From the NCBI GenBank assembly GCA_937958625.1, contig CALGNO010000079.1, forward strand, positions 1 through 48,399: 48,399 nt of DNA, read 5' to 3'. Position 1 is the stretch's first letter. Every line of letters starts with the position of its first letter. Under the pieces are notes generated by a model that saw only the letters and a list, made by a program, of their open reading frames with translations, made no database searches and was not told the origin of the DNA. This DNA is from an uncultured Neomegalonema sp. (GTDB lineage: Bacteria; Pseudomonadota; Alphaproteobacteria; Rhodobacterales; Rhodobacteraceae). Positions 7,873-15,876 of this stretch are shown here, piece after piece. A program made the position numbers and the translations under genes.

Positions 7873-8208
7873 TGTAGGTTACCTTTTTTGACGTGCTATC
7901 AGTGTAGCACAACCTAGACATACAACCTGTCACGCGGACGCCGAAATCACGTTTTTCCAGACGGCAGATTTTCAGGTTTTTGACGAAAAATGAGTTCTTC
8001 AAAAAAAATTTACTGTTCAAAAATAGTTGAAGTAATTTTGATTAAAATGCTTCGAATTGTGAAAATGAAGTGACTTTATGCTTTAGTAGTTCCATGAAAT
8101 TAACGGCTATCACCTTTCCGTGATGGGGCGGCATTATGTCGCGATATCGTCGAGAATTTTCGGCGGAGCGTTAATTCAGCTCGCTTAACCGGTTAACTGG
8201 AGAGAATC
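7873..8208. promoter_or_regulatory. AT-rich divergent promoter region
   Basis: 336 bases with no convincing gene, markedly AT-rich at 7980-8100. Two symmetrical sites stand out: GTGCTA-tcagtg-TAGCAC (7893-7910), about 20 bases upstream of the RTX start, and the 12-bp palindrome TTAACCGGTTAA (8185-8196), 12 bases upstream of the gamma-glutamyltransferase start. Either could be an operator. A GGAGAGA ribosome site (8199-8205) precedes the ATG at 8209. I could not fix a -35/-10 pair with confidence. Confidence 0.5.
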
Positions 8209-9828
8209 ATGCGCGACTTTCACCTGCCTGGAAGGTCCACGGCCTATGCATTTAACGGTATGTGCGCGACCTCGCATCCCGTGGCAGCGCAAGAGGGGGT
8301 GCAGGTTCTGCGCGAGGGCGGAAATGCTGTGGATGCGGCGGTTACAGCGTCGTTAAGTCTGGGGTTACTTGAACCGGCGATGACGGGGATCGGCGGCGAC
8401 TTGTTCGCCCTGATCTGGCTTCCCGGAGAGGCCCGTCCGCGGGGTCTCAATGCCTCGGGCCGCGCCCCGGCGGCGGTGACTTCGGCCCTTCTGAGGGATC
8501 AGGGGCATGAGACGGTTCCGCTCGACTCGCCCCACGCCGCGACGGTGCCGGGTGCCGTCGACGGCTTCGATACGTTGCTGTCGAGCTATGGCACGCGCGG
8601 ATGGGCCGACGTGCTGGCGCCCTCGATTGCCCTCGCGCGCGATGGCCATCCGGTTGCGCCCAAGGCGGCCTACGACTGGTCGAATGAAGGCGTCGAGAAG
8701 ATCAACGGCGAGGCCAAGCGACATTTCCTGCCGGCAGGGCGCGCTCCGACCCCCGGCGAGCGGGTTGCCTATCCGGCCCAGGCCGAGGCGCTGGAGGCGA
8801 TTGCCGCTCGGGGCCGTGCCGGATTTTACGAGGGACCGGTGGCCGAGGACATGGTCGCTTCCCTGCGCGCCATGGGCGGCACGCATACTCTGGAGGATTT
8901 TGCGGCGACGTCCTGTGACTGGGTCACGCCGATCTCGGGCGATTACCGGGGCACGACCCTTTGGGAGTTGCCACCGAACGGGCAGGGCGCGACGGCGATC
9001 CTGATGGCGAAGATTCTGGAGGGCTTTGACCTTGCCGCCCTGGACCCGTTCGGGGCCGAGCGGGCGCACCTGGAGGCCGAGGCCGCGCGCCTCGCCTATC
9101 ACGCCCGCGACTGCCTGATCGCCGATGCCGATACCGCCGGGGCCGAGGCACGGTTGGCGCATATGCTGTCCGAGCGGGTTGTGGACGAAATGCGGGCGCA
9201 GATCGATCCGGCGCGGCGGCGTGATGACTTGCTGGATCGCTCGAACAGCCTGCACGCGCTGGGACCGGATGGCGCGCCGCACCGGGACACGATCTATTGT
9301 ACCGTCGTGGATAAGGACCGGATGATGGTCTCGCTGATCTACTCGGTGTTTCATGCGTTCGGCGGCGGGCTGGCGTCGACGAAATACGGCATCAACTTCC
9401 AGAACCGAGGCGGCGGGTTTTCGCTGGTCCCGGGGCATCCCAATGAAATGGCGGGCGGAAAGCGGCCCTTGCACACGATCATTCCGGCCATGCTGGCGCA
9501 GGGCGAGACGCCGCTCGCGTCCTTCGGTGTCATGGGCGGCGCGTATCAGCCCAATGGCCATGCCCGTGTGGTGACGAACCTGCTCGATTACGGCATGGAC
9601 CCTCAAGAGGCCATCGACGGCCCGCGCAGCTTTACCCAGAATGGAATGCTCGACATCGAACGCGGCTATGATCCCGCCGTCGTCGAGCGCCTCTATGAGA
9701 TGGGCCACACGATCAACCGCGAGACCGGCCCCATCGGCGGCAGCCAGATGATCCGCCTCGACCACCAGAACGGATGCCTTGTCGGCGGGTCAGACCCGCG
9801 CAAGGATGGCGTGGCGCTGGGGTATTGA
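8209..9828 (+). CDS. Gamma-glutamyltransferase family N-terminal nucleophile hydrolase
   Basis: 539 residues. The N-terminal half has the family signature MCATSHPVAAQEGVQVLREGGNAVDAAVTASL and TGIGGDLFALIW. The autoprocessing site is DTIYCTVVDKD near residue 365, where the Thr would become the N-terminal nucleophile; classical GGTs have TTH here, so this belongs to the divergent branch that includes oxamate amidohydrolase (HpxW)-like enzymes. No clear signal peptide, so it is probably cytoplasmic. Substrate cannot be told from sequence alone; the allantoicase gene further along hints at purine-ureide degradation but is not adjacent. Start supported by GGAGAGA eight bases upstream. Confidence 0.85.
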   Translation: MRDFHLPGRSTAYAFNGMCATSHPVAAQEGVQVLREGGNAVDAAVTASLSLGLLEPAMTGIGGDLFALIWLPGEARPRGLNASGRAPAAVTSALLRDQGHETVPLDSPHAATVPGAVDGFDTLLSSYGTRGWADVLAPSIALARDGHPVAPKAAYDWSNEGVEKINGEAKRHFLPAGRAPTPGERVAYPAQAEALEAIAARGRAGFYEGPVAEDMVASLRAMGGTHTLEDFAATSCDWVTPISGDYRGTTLWELPPNGQGATAILMAKILEGFDLAALDPFGAERAHLEAEAARLAYHARDCLIADADTAGAEARLAHMLSERVVDEMRAQIDPARRRDDLLDRSNSLHALGPDGAPHRDTIYCTVVDKDRMMVSLIYSVFHAFGGGLASTKYGINFQNRGGGFSLVPGHPNEMAGGKRPLHTIIPAMLAQGETPLASFGVMGGAYQPNGHARVVTNLLDYGMDPQEAIDGPRSFTQNGMLDIERGYDPAVVERLYEMGHTINRETGPIGGSQMIRLDHQNGCLVGGSDPRKDGVALGY

Positions 9829-9893
9829 GGGCGGGGTTGGGTTTTGGGAGGGGCATTCGTCCCGCCAATTACTCATTTGCCCGTCACTCTTGG

Positions 9894-9922
9894 TTGACAT
9901 GCACCTCACTTTTTCCTTATAC
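9894..9922 (+). promoter_or_regulatory. Near-consensus sigma-70-type promoter
   Basis: TTGACA (9894-9899), a 17-base spacer and TTATAC (9917-9922): a perfect -35 and a -10 with four of six consensus bases at optimal spacing. It lies 29 bases upstream of the ATG at 9951. Such a strong match is unusual in this GC-rich window, consistent with a strong promoter that needs repression. Confidence 0.7.
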
Positions 9923-9924
9923 GT

Positions 9925-9939
9925 GTTCATGTTTTGTTT
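9925..9939 (+). promoter_or_regulatory. Candidate SOS (LexA) box overlapping the transcription start
   Basis: GTTC-N7-GTTT at 9925-9939 is one base from the alphaproteobacterial LexA operator GTTC-N7-GTTC and begins three bases downstream of the -10, where a bound repressor would block initiation. The match is imperfect and could be chance. Confidence 0.4.
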
Positions 9940-9950
9940 ATAGGGGCAGC

Positions 9951-10592
9951 ATGAACGACGGTGCGATCTTCAAGGGACAGTATCTGGCGCTGGTTCGGGT
10001 GGTGTCGGCGTTGCTGGCCGTTGCCGGGTTGGCGGCGGGGGCGGTTCTTGTCGTGCTGCCCCAGGCTGTTCGTCTGTCGATCCTGCATGTTTTGCGGCCT
10101 GCTGAGTCCGCCGCGCGGCGGTTGATCGTGGTGGCGGCGCGGAGCGTGGACCCTGCTACGCCGCGTCTGAGGCAAGCGCCGGTGGGGGTGATTCCGAAGG
10201 GGACCGGAGAGACGGCTGCGCGCTTTGCTCTGTTCGATCCGCGCAAGCGGTTCCCGGAATTGAGCGCCCGCGCGGGATTTGCGACGGGCTATGGCCCCCG
10301 GATCAGCGGGATCGACGCGGTTCGGATTGATCCTGCCCTTCGTGAGAAATCGGATGCGCGGTTGATCGCGCGGCTGAGAGCCTTGCGTACGGCGCTTGAC
10401 GATATTCCGGCACAGGCGCGGCGGTTGGCAAGGGTGCTGGCGAAGCGGCGAGCGGCGGGGGAAGTGCCCCGGCGAACCTTGCCGCTGAGACCGGGCTTTC
10501 CACCCGGTCATAGGCAGCGGCGGGTGCACGAGGTGGATGACATTCTGGCGGAATGTGATTTGCTGGCTGCACGGGTGGCTTGCGCAAGGTGA
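9951..10592 (+). CDS. Hypothetical membrane-anchored protein behind a strong promoter
   Basis: 213 residues from ATG 9951, preceded by GGGGC and a near-consensus promoter. One long hydrophobic stretch (residues ~12-47: ALVRVVSALLAVAGLAAGAV...) gives one or two membrane passes; the rest is basic and rich in Arg, Ala and Pro, with a C-terminal helix (residues ~135-165) and a terminal HEVDDILAECDLLAARVAC. I recognise no domain. A longer in-frame reading from 9774 runs over the end of the preceding gene and the promoter and was not used. Possible SOS regulation is the only functional hint. Confidence 0.6.
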   Translation: MNDGAIFKGQYLALVRVVSALLAVAGLAAGAVLVVLPQAVRLSILHVLRPAESAARRLIVVAARSVDPATPRLRQAPVGVIPKGTGETAARFALFDPRKRFPELSARAGFATGYGPRISGIDAVRIDPALREKSDARLIARLRALRTALDDIPAQARRLARVLAKRRAAGEVPRRTLPLRPGFPPGHRQRRVHEVDDILAECDLLAARVACAR

Positions 10593-10885
10593 GGGCGTAT
10601 GTCTGTATTTTACAGAGAAATATCGGTGATTAGAGCGCCTTGCGTATTCATCGGTTACGTTTTCGCGCCAAGAGCCGCACGAAAACTGACGCTTGCTGAT
10701 CCATGTTGAACGCAAGCCGCTCTGGAGGTGTGGATTTAGAGGCGCAGTGTGGTTCGTGCTCGCGCTCGATTGATATTCAGCGTCCGCGCAGTGAGGGCGC
10801 TCTCAATGCTTCTGCTTTGCAAAAGCATCTGCCGCTTCGTGCTTTTGGCGAGGGTGTTGGACGTTTTCGCCGTGCGAAAACGCCC
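10593..10885. other. Intergenic stretch with several hairpins
   Basis: No gene seen in 293 bases. It contains TCTGTA-ttt-TACAGA (10602-10616), a GCTTGC/GCAAGC pair near 10693-10715, ATGCTT...AAGCAT near 10807-10830, and CGTTTTCGC-cgt-GCGAAAACG (10862-10882). The last lies directly downstream of the hspQ stop and could terminate it, though no T-run follows. The first could terminate the upstream plus-strand gene. Confidence 0.45.
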
Positions 10886-11221
10886 TTAGTGGGCCTGACG
10901 TCGATCAAATTCGTACTGGCTGCCATGCATGGCACCAAAGAACTGGCCGATTTCCGGGTGGTCCACCGGGTCGCCGGTATGATCGGCCAACAGGTTCTGT
11001 TCCGAGACATACGCCACGTAATAGCTCGTGTCGTTTTCGGCCAGCAGATGGTAAAACGGCTGGTCGCGCGCGGGGCGCACGTCTTCGGGAATGGACTCGT
11101 ACCATTCCTCGGTATTCTGAAAATCGGGATCGACGTCGAAGACGACACCGCGAAATTCATAGATTCTGTGGCGCACGACCTGACCAAGTTGGTACTTCGC
11201 CGCGCGGAATGAATTGCTCAT
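10886..11221 (-). CDS. hspQ: Heat shock protein HspQ (YccV-like hemimethylated-DNA-binding fold)
   Basis: 111 residues matching the YccV/HspQ family over nearly the full length: KYQLGQVVRHRIYEFRGVVFDVDPDF, then RPARDQPFYHLLAENDTSYYVAYVSEQNLL. In Escherichia coli HspQ binds hemimethylated DNA and acts as a substrate and specificity enhancer for Lon protease. Monocistronic here, with its start close to that of the divergent AEC transporter region. Confidence 0.9.
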   Translation of the reverse strand: MSNSFRAAKYQLGQVVRHRIYEFRGVVFDVDPDFQNTEEWYESIPEDVRPARDQPFYHLLAENDTSYYVAYVSEQNLLADHTGDPVDHPEIGQFFGAMHGSQYEFDRRQAH

Positions 11222-11364
11222 GATGCCTGTCTTTCCGCTCGAACCGCTGGAATCCCTGATAAACCCTGCTCGGATTCATGTCCAGAGCGGCGTGCCGAAA
11301 GGGGACAACTTAGGTACAGCGAAAAGTATTCGACATCGGACCGCGCTGCCCCGATGGTCGCGCC

Positions 11365-12246
11365 ATGATCGCCCAAATCGCCGCCATCACCCTGCCGGTC
11401 TTTGTTCTGGCCGCCATCGGATTCATCTGGGTGAAGCGAGGGTTCGAGTATGATTTTGCCTTCATCACGCGGTTGGTCTTGCAGGTGGGCACGCCCTGTC
11501 TGGTGTTCTCCACGCTGGTAAAAACCGAGATCGATGCCGGGGCGTTTCAGGCCATCGCGCTGGCGGCGGTGTCGCTCTATGCGGGGCTTGGGGTTCTCGC
11601 ATTCATCCTGCTGCGGCTGCTGTCGCTGCCTTTGCAGACATGGCTGTCGCCGTTCGTTTTTTCGAACAGTGGCAATGTGGGCCTGCCCCTGTGCCTTTTT
11701 GCCTATGGCGAGGAGGGATTAGCCTACGGCATTGCGATTTTTTCGACCATGGTGGTGTGCAATTTCACCGTGGGTGTCTGGATCGTTTCCGGCAAGCCCG
11801 CCCCGTGGGAGGCATTTCGCCAACCCATGGTTTATGGCGCATTGATCGGTGCGTTGTTCCTGTCTAAGGGGTGGGAGGTGCCGGTCTGGGCGCTGAACAC
11901 GGTTACGCTGGCGGGGCAGTTTGTGATTCCGCTGATGCTGATCACCCTCGGCGCGTCGATCGCCGGGTTGCCGAGACAAGCGCCCTGGGGCGTGATCGGG
12001 CTGAGCCTGACGAAATACGCGCTGTCCGGGGCGGTCGCCTTTGGCGCGGCCTCGGTCTTCGGACTGACCGGCGCTGCGTTCGGCGTCTTTTTGCTGCAAG
12101 CCCTGACGCCTGTACCGGTGACCAGCTATCTGCTGGCCCAGCGCTTCGATGCCGGGGCTGCCGATGTGGCGAGATTTGTGATGATCTCGACGTTGCTGGC
12201 CGTGCCTCTGATCCCGGTCGTGTTGCGGTTTCTGCTCGGAGAGTGA
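11365..12246 (+). CDS. AEC family (auxin efflux carrier-type) transporter
   Basis: 293 residues with about ten hydrophobic segments, e.g. IAAITLPVFVLAAIGFIWV at the N-terminus, NSGNVGLPLCLFAYGEEGLAYGIAIFSTM in the crossover region and a C-terminal ALTPVPVTSYLLAQRF. The conserved N-x-G-N-x-G-L-P motif is typical of AEC permeases, which export small carboxylates or related metabolites. No ribosome site is obvious before ATG 11365, and the substrate is unknown. Confidence 0.85.
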   Translation: MIAQIAAITLPVFVLAAIGFIWVKRGFEYDFAFITRLVLQVGTPCLVFSTLVKTEIDAGAFQAIALAAVSLYAGLGVLAFILLRLLSLPLQTWLSPFVFSNSGNVGLPLCLFAYGEEGLAYGIAIFSTMVVCNFTVGVWIVSGKPAPWEAFRQPMVYGALIGALFLSKGWEVPVWALNTVTLAGQFVIPLMLITLGASIAGLPRQAPWGVIGLSLTKYALSGAVAFGAASVFGLTGAAFGVFLLQALTPVPVTSYLLAQRFDAGAADVARFVMISTLLAVPLIPVVLRFLLGE

Positions 12247-12309
12247 TCCGCAAAACTCGATGTTTTTAGGCCCTTGCAGGGGCCGTTTAATTCCGTACGT
12301 TGAGAGCCG

Positions 12310-13002
12310 ATGCTTAAAACACCCGGCCTTTGCGCGCTGACGGCGACCCTTGCTTTACTGGCGGGCTGCGCGGGTAATGCGGGGCCGCCGAGCAATGCAC
12401 GCGATGCGTGCTCGATCGTCGATGAGCGCAGCGACTGGTACGAGGCGGCGCGGGCGGCGGGCGCGAAATGGCGCGTTCCGGCCCCGATCATTCTTGCGAT
12501 TATCTGGCGCGAGAGCGGTTTTCGCGCCGATGCCGAAACCCCGCGCAAATATGCCCTCGGGGTTATTCCCTGGGGTCGGCAGTCGAGCGCCTATGGCTTT
12601 GCCCAGGCCATCGACGGAACGTGGGAATGGTATCAGGACGACCATGGCGGGTCCGGCGCGGATCGGGATGATTTTGGCGATGCCGCCGATTTCGTCGGTT
12701 GGTATATCGACAAGACCCGCAGCATCCTTAGTATTCCGGCACGCGACGCGCGCAACCAATATCTTGCCTATCACGAGGGTCATGCGGGCTTTCGCACCGG
12801 GCGCTGGCGGAAAAAGGCGTTTTTGGTGAAAGCCTCCCGCGATGTGGCCAGCCGCGCGGCGCTCTACGATTCGCAACTGCGCGGCTGTGATGCGTCCTAT
12901 GCCAGCGTGCCGCGCCTGATCGACATGCCGGTGCCGGTACGGCCACCGTTTGCCCTCAGATTGGTGCCTGCGAGGCAGCCTGAAACCAAGCCAAGGGTTT
13001 AG
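12310..13002 (+). CDS. Transglycosylase SLT-domain lipoprotein
   Basis: 230 residues with a lipoprotein signal (LALLAGC, Cys ~20). The lysozyme-like domain shows IILAIIWRESGFRADAE, where the Glu is the likely catalytic acid, followed by GVIPWGRQSSAYGFAQAIDGTWEWYQ and YLAYHEGHAGF. It probably cleaves peptidoglycan glycan strands from the inner face of the outer membrane. It converges on a small lipoprotein gene, the stop codons overlapping by three bases. Confidence 0.85.
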   Translation: MLKTPGLCALTATLALLAGCAGNAGPPSNARDACSIVDERSDWYEAARAAGAKWRVPAPIILAIIWRESGFRADAETPRKYALGVIPWGRQSSAYGFAQAIDGTWEWYQDDHGGSGADRDDFGDAADFVGWYIDKTRSILSIPARDARNQYLAYHEGHAGFRTGRWRKKAFLVKASRDVASRAALYDSQLRGCDASYASVPRLIDMPVPVRPPFALRLVPARQPETKPRV

Positions 13003-13187
13003 CCGTCGTTCGAGCCACCCGGCGTCACCACATCCACCGCCGTACCGACCACGTCGGTGGTTATGTCGACGGTGCCCACCACCAGATCGGTCGCGAGGCC
13101 AGCGGTGCCGATCACGACATCGACGGCGGTGCCGATACAGCCGGACAGCGAGAAAGCGACCATCACGGCGCAGATTGCTCGGATCAT
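12999..13187 (-). CDS. Small valine/threonine-rich lipoprotein
   Basis: 62 residues from ATG 13187, a start that gives a clean lipoprotein signal MIRAICAVMVAFSLSGC (Cys17). The mature part is a low-complexity repeat of D-V-V-G/T-T units (AVDVVIGTAGLATDLVVGTVDITTDVVGTAVDVV) ending in GGSNDG. Similar short repeats of alternating Val/Asp/Thr occur in small outer-membrane lipoproteins of unknown function. The gene is convergent with the transglycosylase gene. Confidence 0.65.
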   Translation of the reverse strand: MIRAICAVMVAFSLSGCIGTAVDVVIGTAGLATDLVVGTVDITTDVVGTAVDVVTPGGSNDG

Positions 13188-13296
13188 AGAAGAGTCCCCC
13201 AAATCGAATTGCCCGACCAGTTCTAGGCGCGGCGTCCCAATGAACTCTGAACGCCGTACGGAAATGAACCGTCAATTGAAGGGTTTACGGTAAATT

Positions 13297-13572
13297 TCAG
13301 CGCGGTTCGCCCGGCGCGATACAGCGCAGCGAGAGGGCGTGGACCGGCCCGGCCAATTCTTCGCCCAGCACATCGAACACCATCCGCTGCCGCGCCACCC
13401 GGGATGCGCCGGTAAAGGCTTCGGCGATGATTTCCATATTGAAATGGCTTTCGCCGCCCTCGCGATAGCCGCCATGGCCGCGATGGCTTTCGCTGTCATC
13501 GACGATCTCAAGCCGCTCCGGCGACAGGGCCGCCTCCAGCTTTTTCCGCATGGTTTCTGCCACGCCTGTCAT
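13297..13572 (-). CDS. bolA: BolA family protein
   Basis: 91 residues from ATG 13572. The BolA fold signature is present: MRKKLEAALSPERLEIVDDSESH, GGESHFNMEIIAEAFTGASRVARQRMV and the conserved H in GPVHALSLRCIAP. BolA proteins pair with monothiol glutaredoxins through a [2Fe-2S] cluster and affect iron metabolism and cell shape. A longer open frame upstream (to 14133) runs antisense through the J-domain gene and is not used. It is divergent from the J-domain gene, a common pairing in Alphaproteobacteria. Confidence 0.9.
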   Translation of the reverse strand: MTGVAETMRKKLEAALSPERLEIVDDSESHRGHGGYREGGESHFNMEIIAEAFTGASRVARQRMVFDVLGEELAGPVHALSLRCIAPGEPR

Positions 13573-13737
13573 TTCCGCCTCCCTGCGCTCACCTGACCCT
13601 TGGCCTTTCGCACGGAAAGCGGCATATTGCGACTCCCGAAATTGGCGGGCTGTCCACCGCGCACGCAATAAGCGCGCAGGGCCCGTCATCGGACCGAGCG
13701 GCGGAACAACTCCGCCGGAGGCAGAACGGAGAGTGGT

Positions 13738-14415
13738 GTGTCCGACGACTGGAAGTCTCTTCTGGGAGATATTAGCGTCAACGCCGACAAGAAAAAGCGT
13801 GCGCGCAAGCGGGGCTTTACCGGCAATTTCGAACACTCGCAACGGACCTGCGAATGGACGGACTGCGAAAAAAAGGGCGACCATCGTGCGCCTAAATCGC
13901 CGGATTTGCTGAACGAATATCGCTGGTTCTGTGCCGAGCATATCCGTGAATACAACAAGAGCTGGGACTTTTACGCCGGGATGAGCCCGGATCAGATCGA
14001 GCGCGCGCGGGAAAAAGACCGGCGCTGGGACCGTCCGACCTGGGAAATGAAGGGCGGCAAACCGCGCGGGGTCACGAACCAGCCCCATGCCGAGGGAAAG
14101 GCGTGGGAGCGCTTTGGGTATACCGACCCCCACGAGGTGCTGGGCGAGAACGCGACGATCAATCCCGGCGAATCTTTCGCCAATGATGCCCGCAAGGCCC
14201 GTCGCCGCCTGTTACCCAAGGCGGATGTCAAGGCGCTGGAGGCGCTGGATCTCGATGTCATGGCCACGGCGGCGGAAATCCGCGACCGCTATAAAACGCT
14301 CGTGAAAGAACTGCACCCGGACATGAATGGCGGCGACCGCAGTGAAGAAGACCGCCTGCAAAAGGCCGTCGCGGCGTGGAATCACCTGAAACGCAGCGCC
14401 AGTTTCAAGACCTGA
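13738..14415 (+). CDS. J-domain (DnaJ-like) protein
   Basis: 225 residues starting at GTG 13738, about ten bases after a GGAGG-like site (13716-13720). The C-terminal ~65 residues form the J domain: LDLDVMATAAEIRDRYKTLVKELHPDMNGGDRSEEDRLQKAVAAWNHL, with HPD intact. The N-terminal half has Cys/His residues (CEWTDCEKKGDHRAP...CAEHIREY) that could bind zinc. It would stimulate an Hsp70 partner. A clean terminator follows at 14501-14527. Confidence 0.85.
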   Translation: MSDDWKSLLGDISVNADKKKRARKRGFTGNFEHSQRTCEWTDCEKKGDHRAPKSPDLLNEYRWFCAEHIREYNKSWDFYAGMSPDQIERAREKDRRWDRPTWEMKGGKPRGVTNQPHAEGKAWERFGYTDPHEVLGENATINPGESFANDARKARRRLLPKADVKALEALDLDVMATAAEIRDRYKTLVKELHPDMNGGDRSEEDRLQKAVAAWNHLKRSASFKT

Positions 14416-14500
14416 ACGGGCGCTGCCCGCCGCTCGATCTTCGGAACCTTGCGCGGCTTTTACGATTGATCCTTCCAACAGACGGCACCGAGGCAATGCA

Positions 14501-14527
14501 GGCAATCCTAAGATTGCCTTTTTCTTT
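14501..14527 (+). terminator. Rho-independent terminator after the J-domain gene
   Basis: GGCAATC (14501-14507), loop CTAA, GATTGCC (14512-14518), then TTTTTCTTT. Confidence 0.85.
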
Positions 14528-14564
14528 GTGCTTGTTCTGCTCGAACCTAGAAGGAGAAGACTTC

Positions 14565-15701
14565 ATGCGTACGATACAGGCAGCGACAATCGCCCTTTCC
14601 GTAGCTTTTGCAGGCACCGCCACCGGTGCTCAGGCGCAATCCGTGATCAATGGCCAGACCATCGGCGGTGTCGTCGGCGCGGTCGCGGGCGGCTTGGTCG
14701 GCAATCAGTTCGGCGATGGCCGCGGCCAGACGGTTGCAACCATCGGCGGTGCAATCCTTGGCGGGGTTGCGGGATCGCAGATCGGTGGCCGAATCGAGCA
14801 ACGCAATTCGGCCTATTCGGCCCAGCCCGCGCAGACCTATGGTACGCAGCAGACCGGCTATGCCCCCCAGGCGGGCTATGCTCCGGCGCAGACCCAAGCC
14901 TATGGCGCAGCGCAGACCTATGGTGCAGCGCATACCTATGGCGCGGCGTCCCCCGTCTACGGCACCGCGACGCAGCCGACCTATGCCGCCCCGGCGCAGA
15001 CATATGGCACCAGCCAGACCTACGGCGCGGCGACCTCTACTTACGGCGCGGCGCAGCCAGCTTATACGGTCCCGTCCCAGACGACCTATGGCACGAGCCA
15101 GCAGACCTATGCATCGCCGTCCTATGGCACGACGACCCAGACTTACGGTACGGCCCAGCCGACCTATGGCACGTCGCAGACCACAACCCAGAGCTATGGC
15201 GCAACCAGCCAGACCTACGGCACGGTTCAGCCCACGCAGCAGACCTACGGCACGACGCAGCAGACCTATGCTGCCCCGTCGCAGACCTATGATGCGACCC
15301 AGACTTTCGGCACGCCGTCCTACGGTACGGTGCAGACCACGACCCAAACCTATGGATCGGCCACCCCTGCATACACCGCGACGCAGCAGACCTACGCCGC
15401 CCCGTCGCAGACCTATGGTGCGACCCAGACTTACGGGACGACCCAGACCTACGGCACGGGCCAGACCTACGGCACGAGCCAGACTACAGGCCAGACCACG
15501 GCGCAAACCTACGCGTCGCCGTATTACGGCAACACGCAGGGCTATAATGCGGGCAGCGCCGTTTATGGTGCCGCGACCCAGCAGGGCTATGCTGTGCCAT
15601 CGCAAACCTACGGCACGTCCTATGGCAGCGTGACCAGCGGTTATACCGCGCCGACGACCGTTTACGGTCAGGGCTATACCGCGCCGGTCAGCACCTACTG
15701 A
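14565..15701 (+). CDS. Exported glycine-zipper protein with a long Tyr/Thr/Gln repeat tail
   Basis: 378 residues from ATG 14565, seven bases after AAGGAG. A Sec signal peptide (MRTIQAATIALSVAFAGTATGAQAQS, cut after ~residue 24; shown only as the start of the mature protein) is followed by a glycine-zipper segment (TIGGVVGAVAGGLVGNQFG, IGGAILGGVAGSQIGG) like those of outer-membrane 17-kDa antigens. From residue ~85 to the end the protein is nearly pure Q/T/Y/G/A/S, with about seventeen T-Y-G triplets in units such as SQTYGTTQ. There are few charged residues in the tail. Composition resembles amyloid- or adhesive-forming repeats. A terminator follows at 15730-15765. Surface location is inference. 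Confidence 0.75.
   Translation: MRTIQAATIALSVAFAGTATGAQAQSVINGQTIGGVVGAVAGGLVGNQFGDGRGQTVATIGGAILGGVAGSQIGGRIEQRNSAYSAQPAQTYGTQQTGYAPQAGYAPAQTQAYGAAQTYGAAHTYGAASPVYGTATQPTYAAPAQTYGTSQTYGAATSTYGAAQPAYTVPSQTTYGTSQQTYASPSYGTTTQTYGTAQPTYGTSQTTTQSYGATSQTYGTVQPTQQTYGTTQQTYAAPSQTYDATQTFGTPSYGTVQTTTQTYGSATPAYTATQQTYAAPSQTYGATQTYGTTQTYGTGQTYGTSQTTGQTTAQTYASPYYGNTQGYNAGSAVYGAATQQGYAVPSQTYGTSYGSVTSGYTAPTTVYGQGYTAPVSTY
14830..15500 (+). repeat. Short coding repeats (about 15-24 bp, CAGACCTAYGGC-like)
   Basis: The block CAGACCTA(T/C)GG(C/T) recurs through the tail of the glycine-zipper gene at irregular intervals. Longer segments are duplicated too: CGCCCCGTCGCAGACCTATG-like stretches appear near 15270 and 15400. 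Such arrays change length readily. Confidence 0.75.
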
Positions 15702-15729
15702 TCGACCCGGTCGGCGGTCTATCGCCCCG

Positions 15730-15765
15730 CCCCTCTCCCAGCCATGGGGGAGGGGTTTTCTTTTT
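15730..15765 (+). terminator. Rho-independent terminator after the glycine-zipper gene
   Basis: CCCCTCTCCC (15730-15739), loop AGCCAT, GGGGGAGGGG (15746-15755), then TTTTCTTTTT. Confidence 0.85.
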
Positions 15766-15876
15766 CGTGCTGCGATCCATTTTTAACGATACGAACCCGC
15801 ACTTTTTGCTGCACGGGTCTTGCGGTGTCGCACGGCCTGCGCCATGAGTGCGCGTCACCCAGTTTTGAGGATTCCC

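Noticed and set aside
10703-11212. 169-codon plus-strand frame overlapping hspQ
   Set aside because: Antisense to a confidently identified gene; first part lies in the hairpin-rich intergenic stretch.
14830-15500. Possible CRISPR-like array (short repeated units)
   Set aside because: Units are codon-phased, irregularly spaced and encode a continuous low-complexity protein tail; no unique spacers of constant length and no cas genes.
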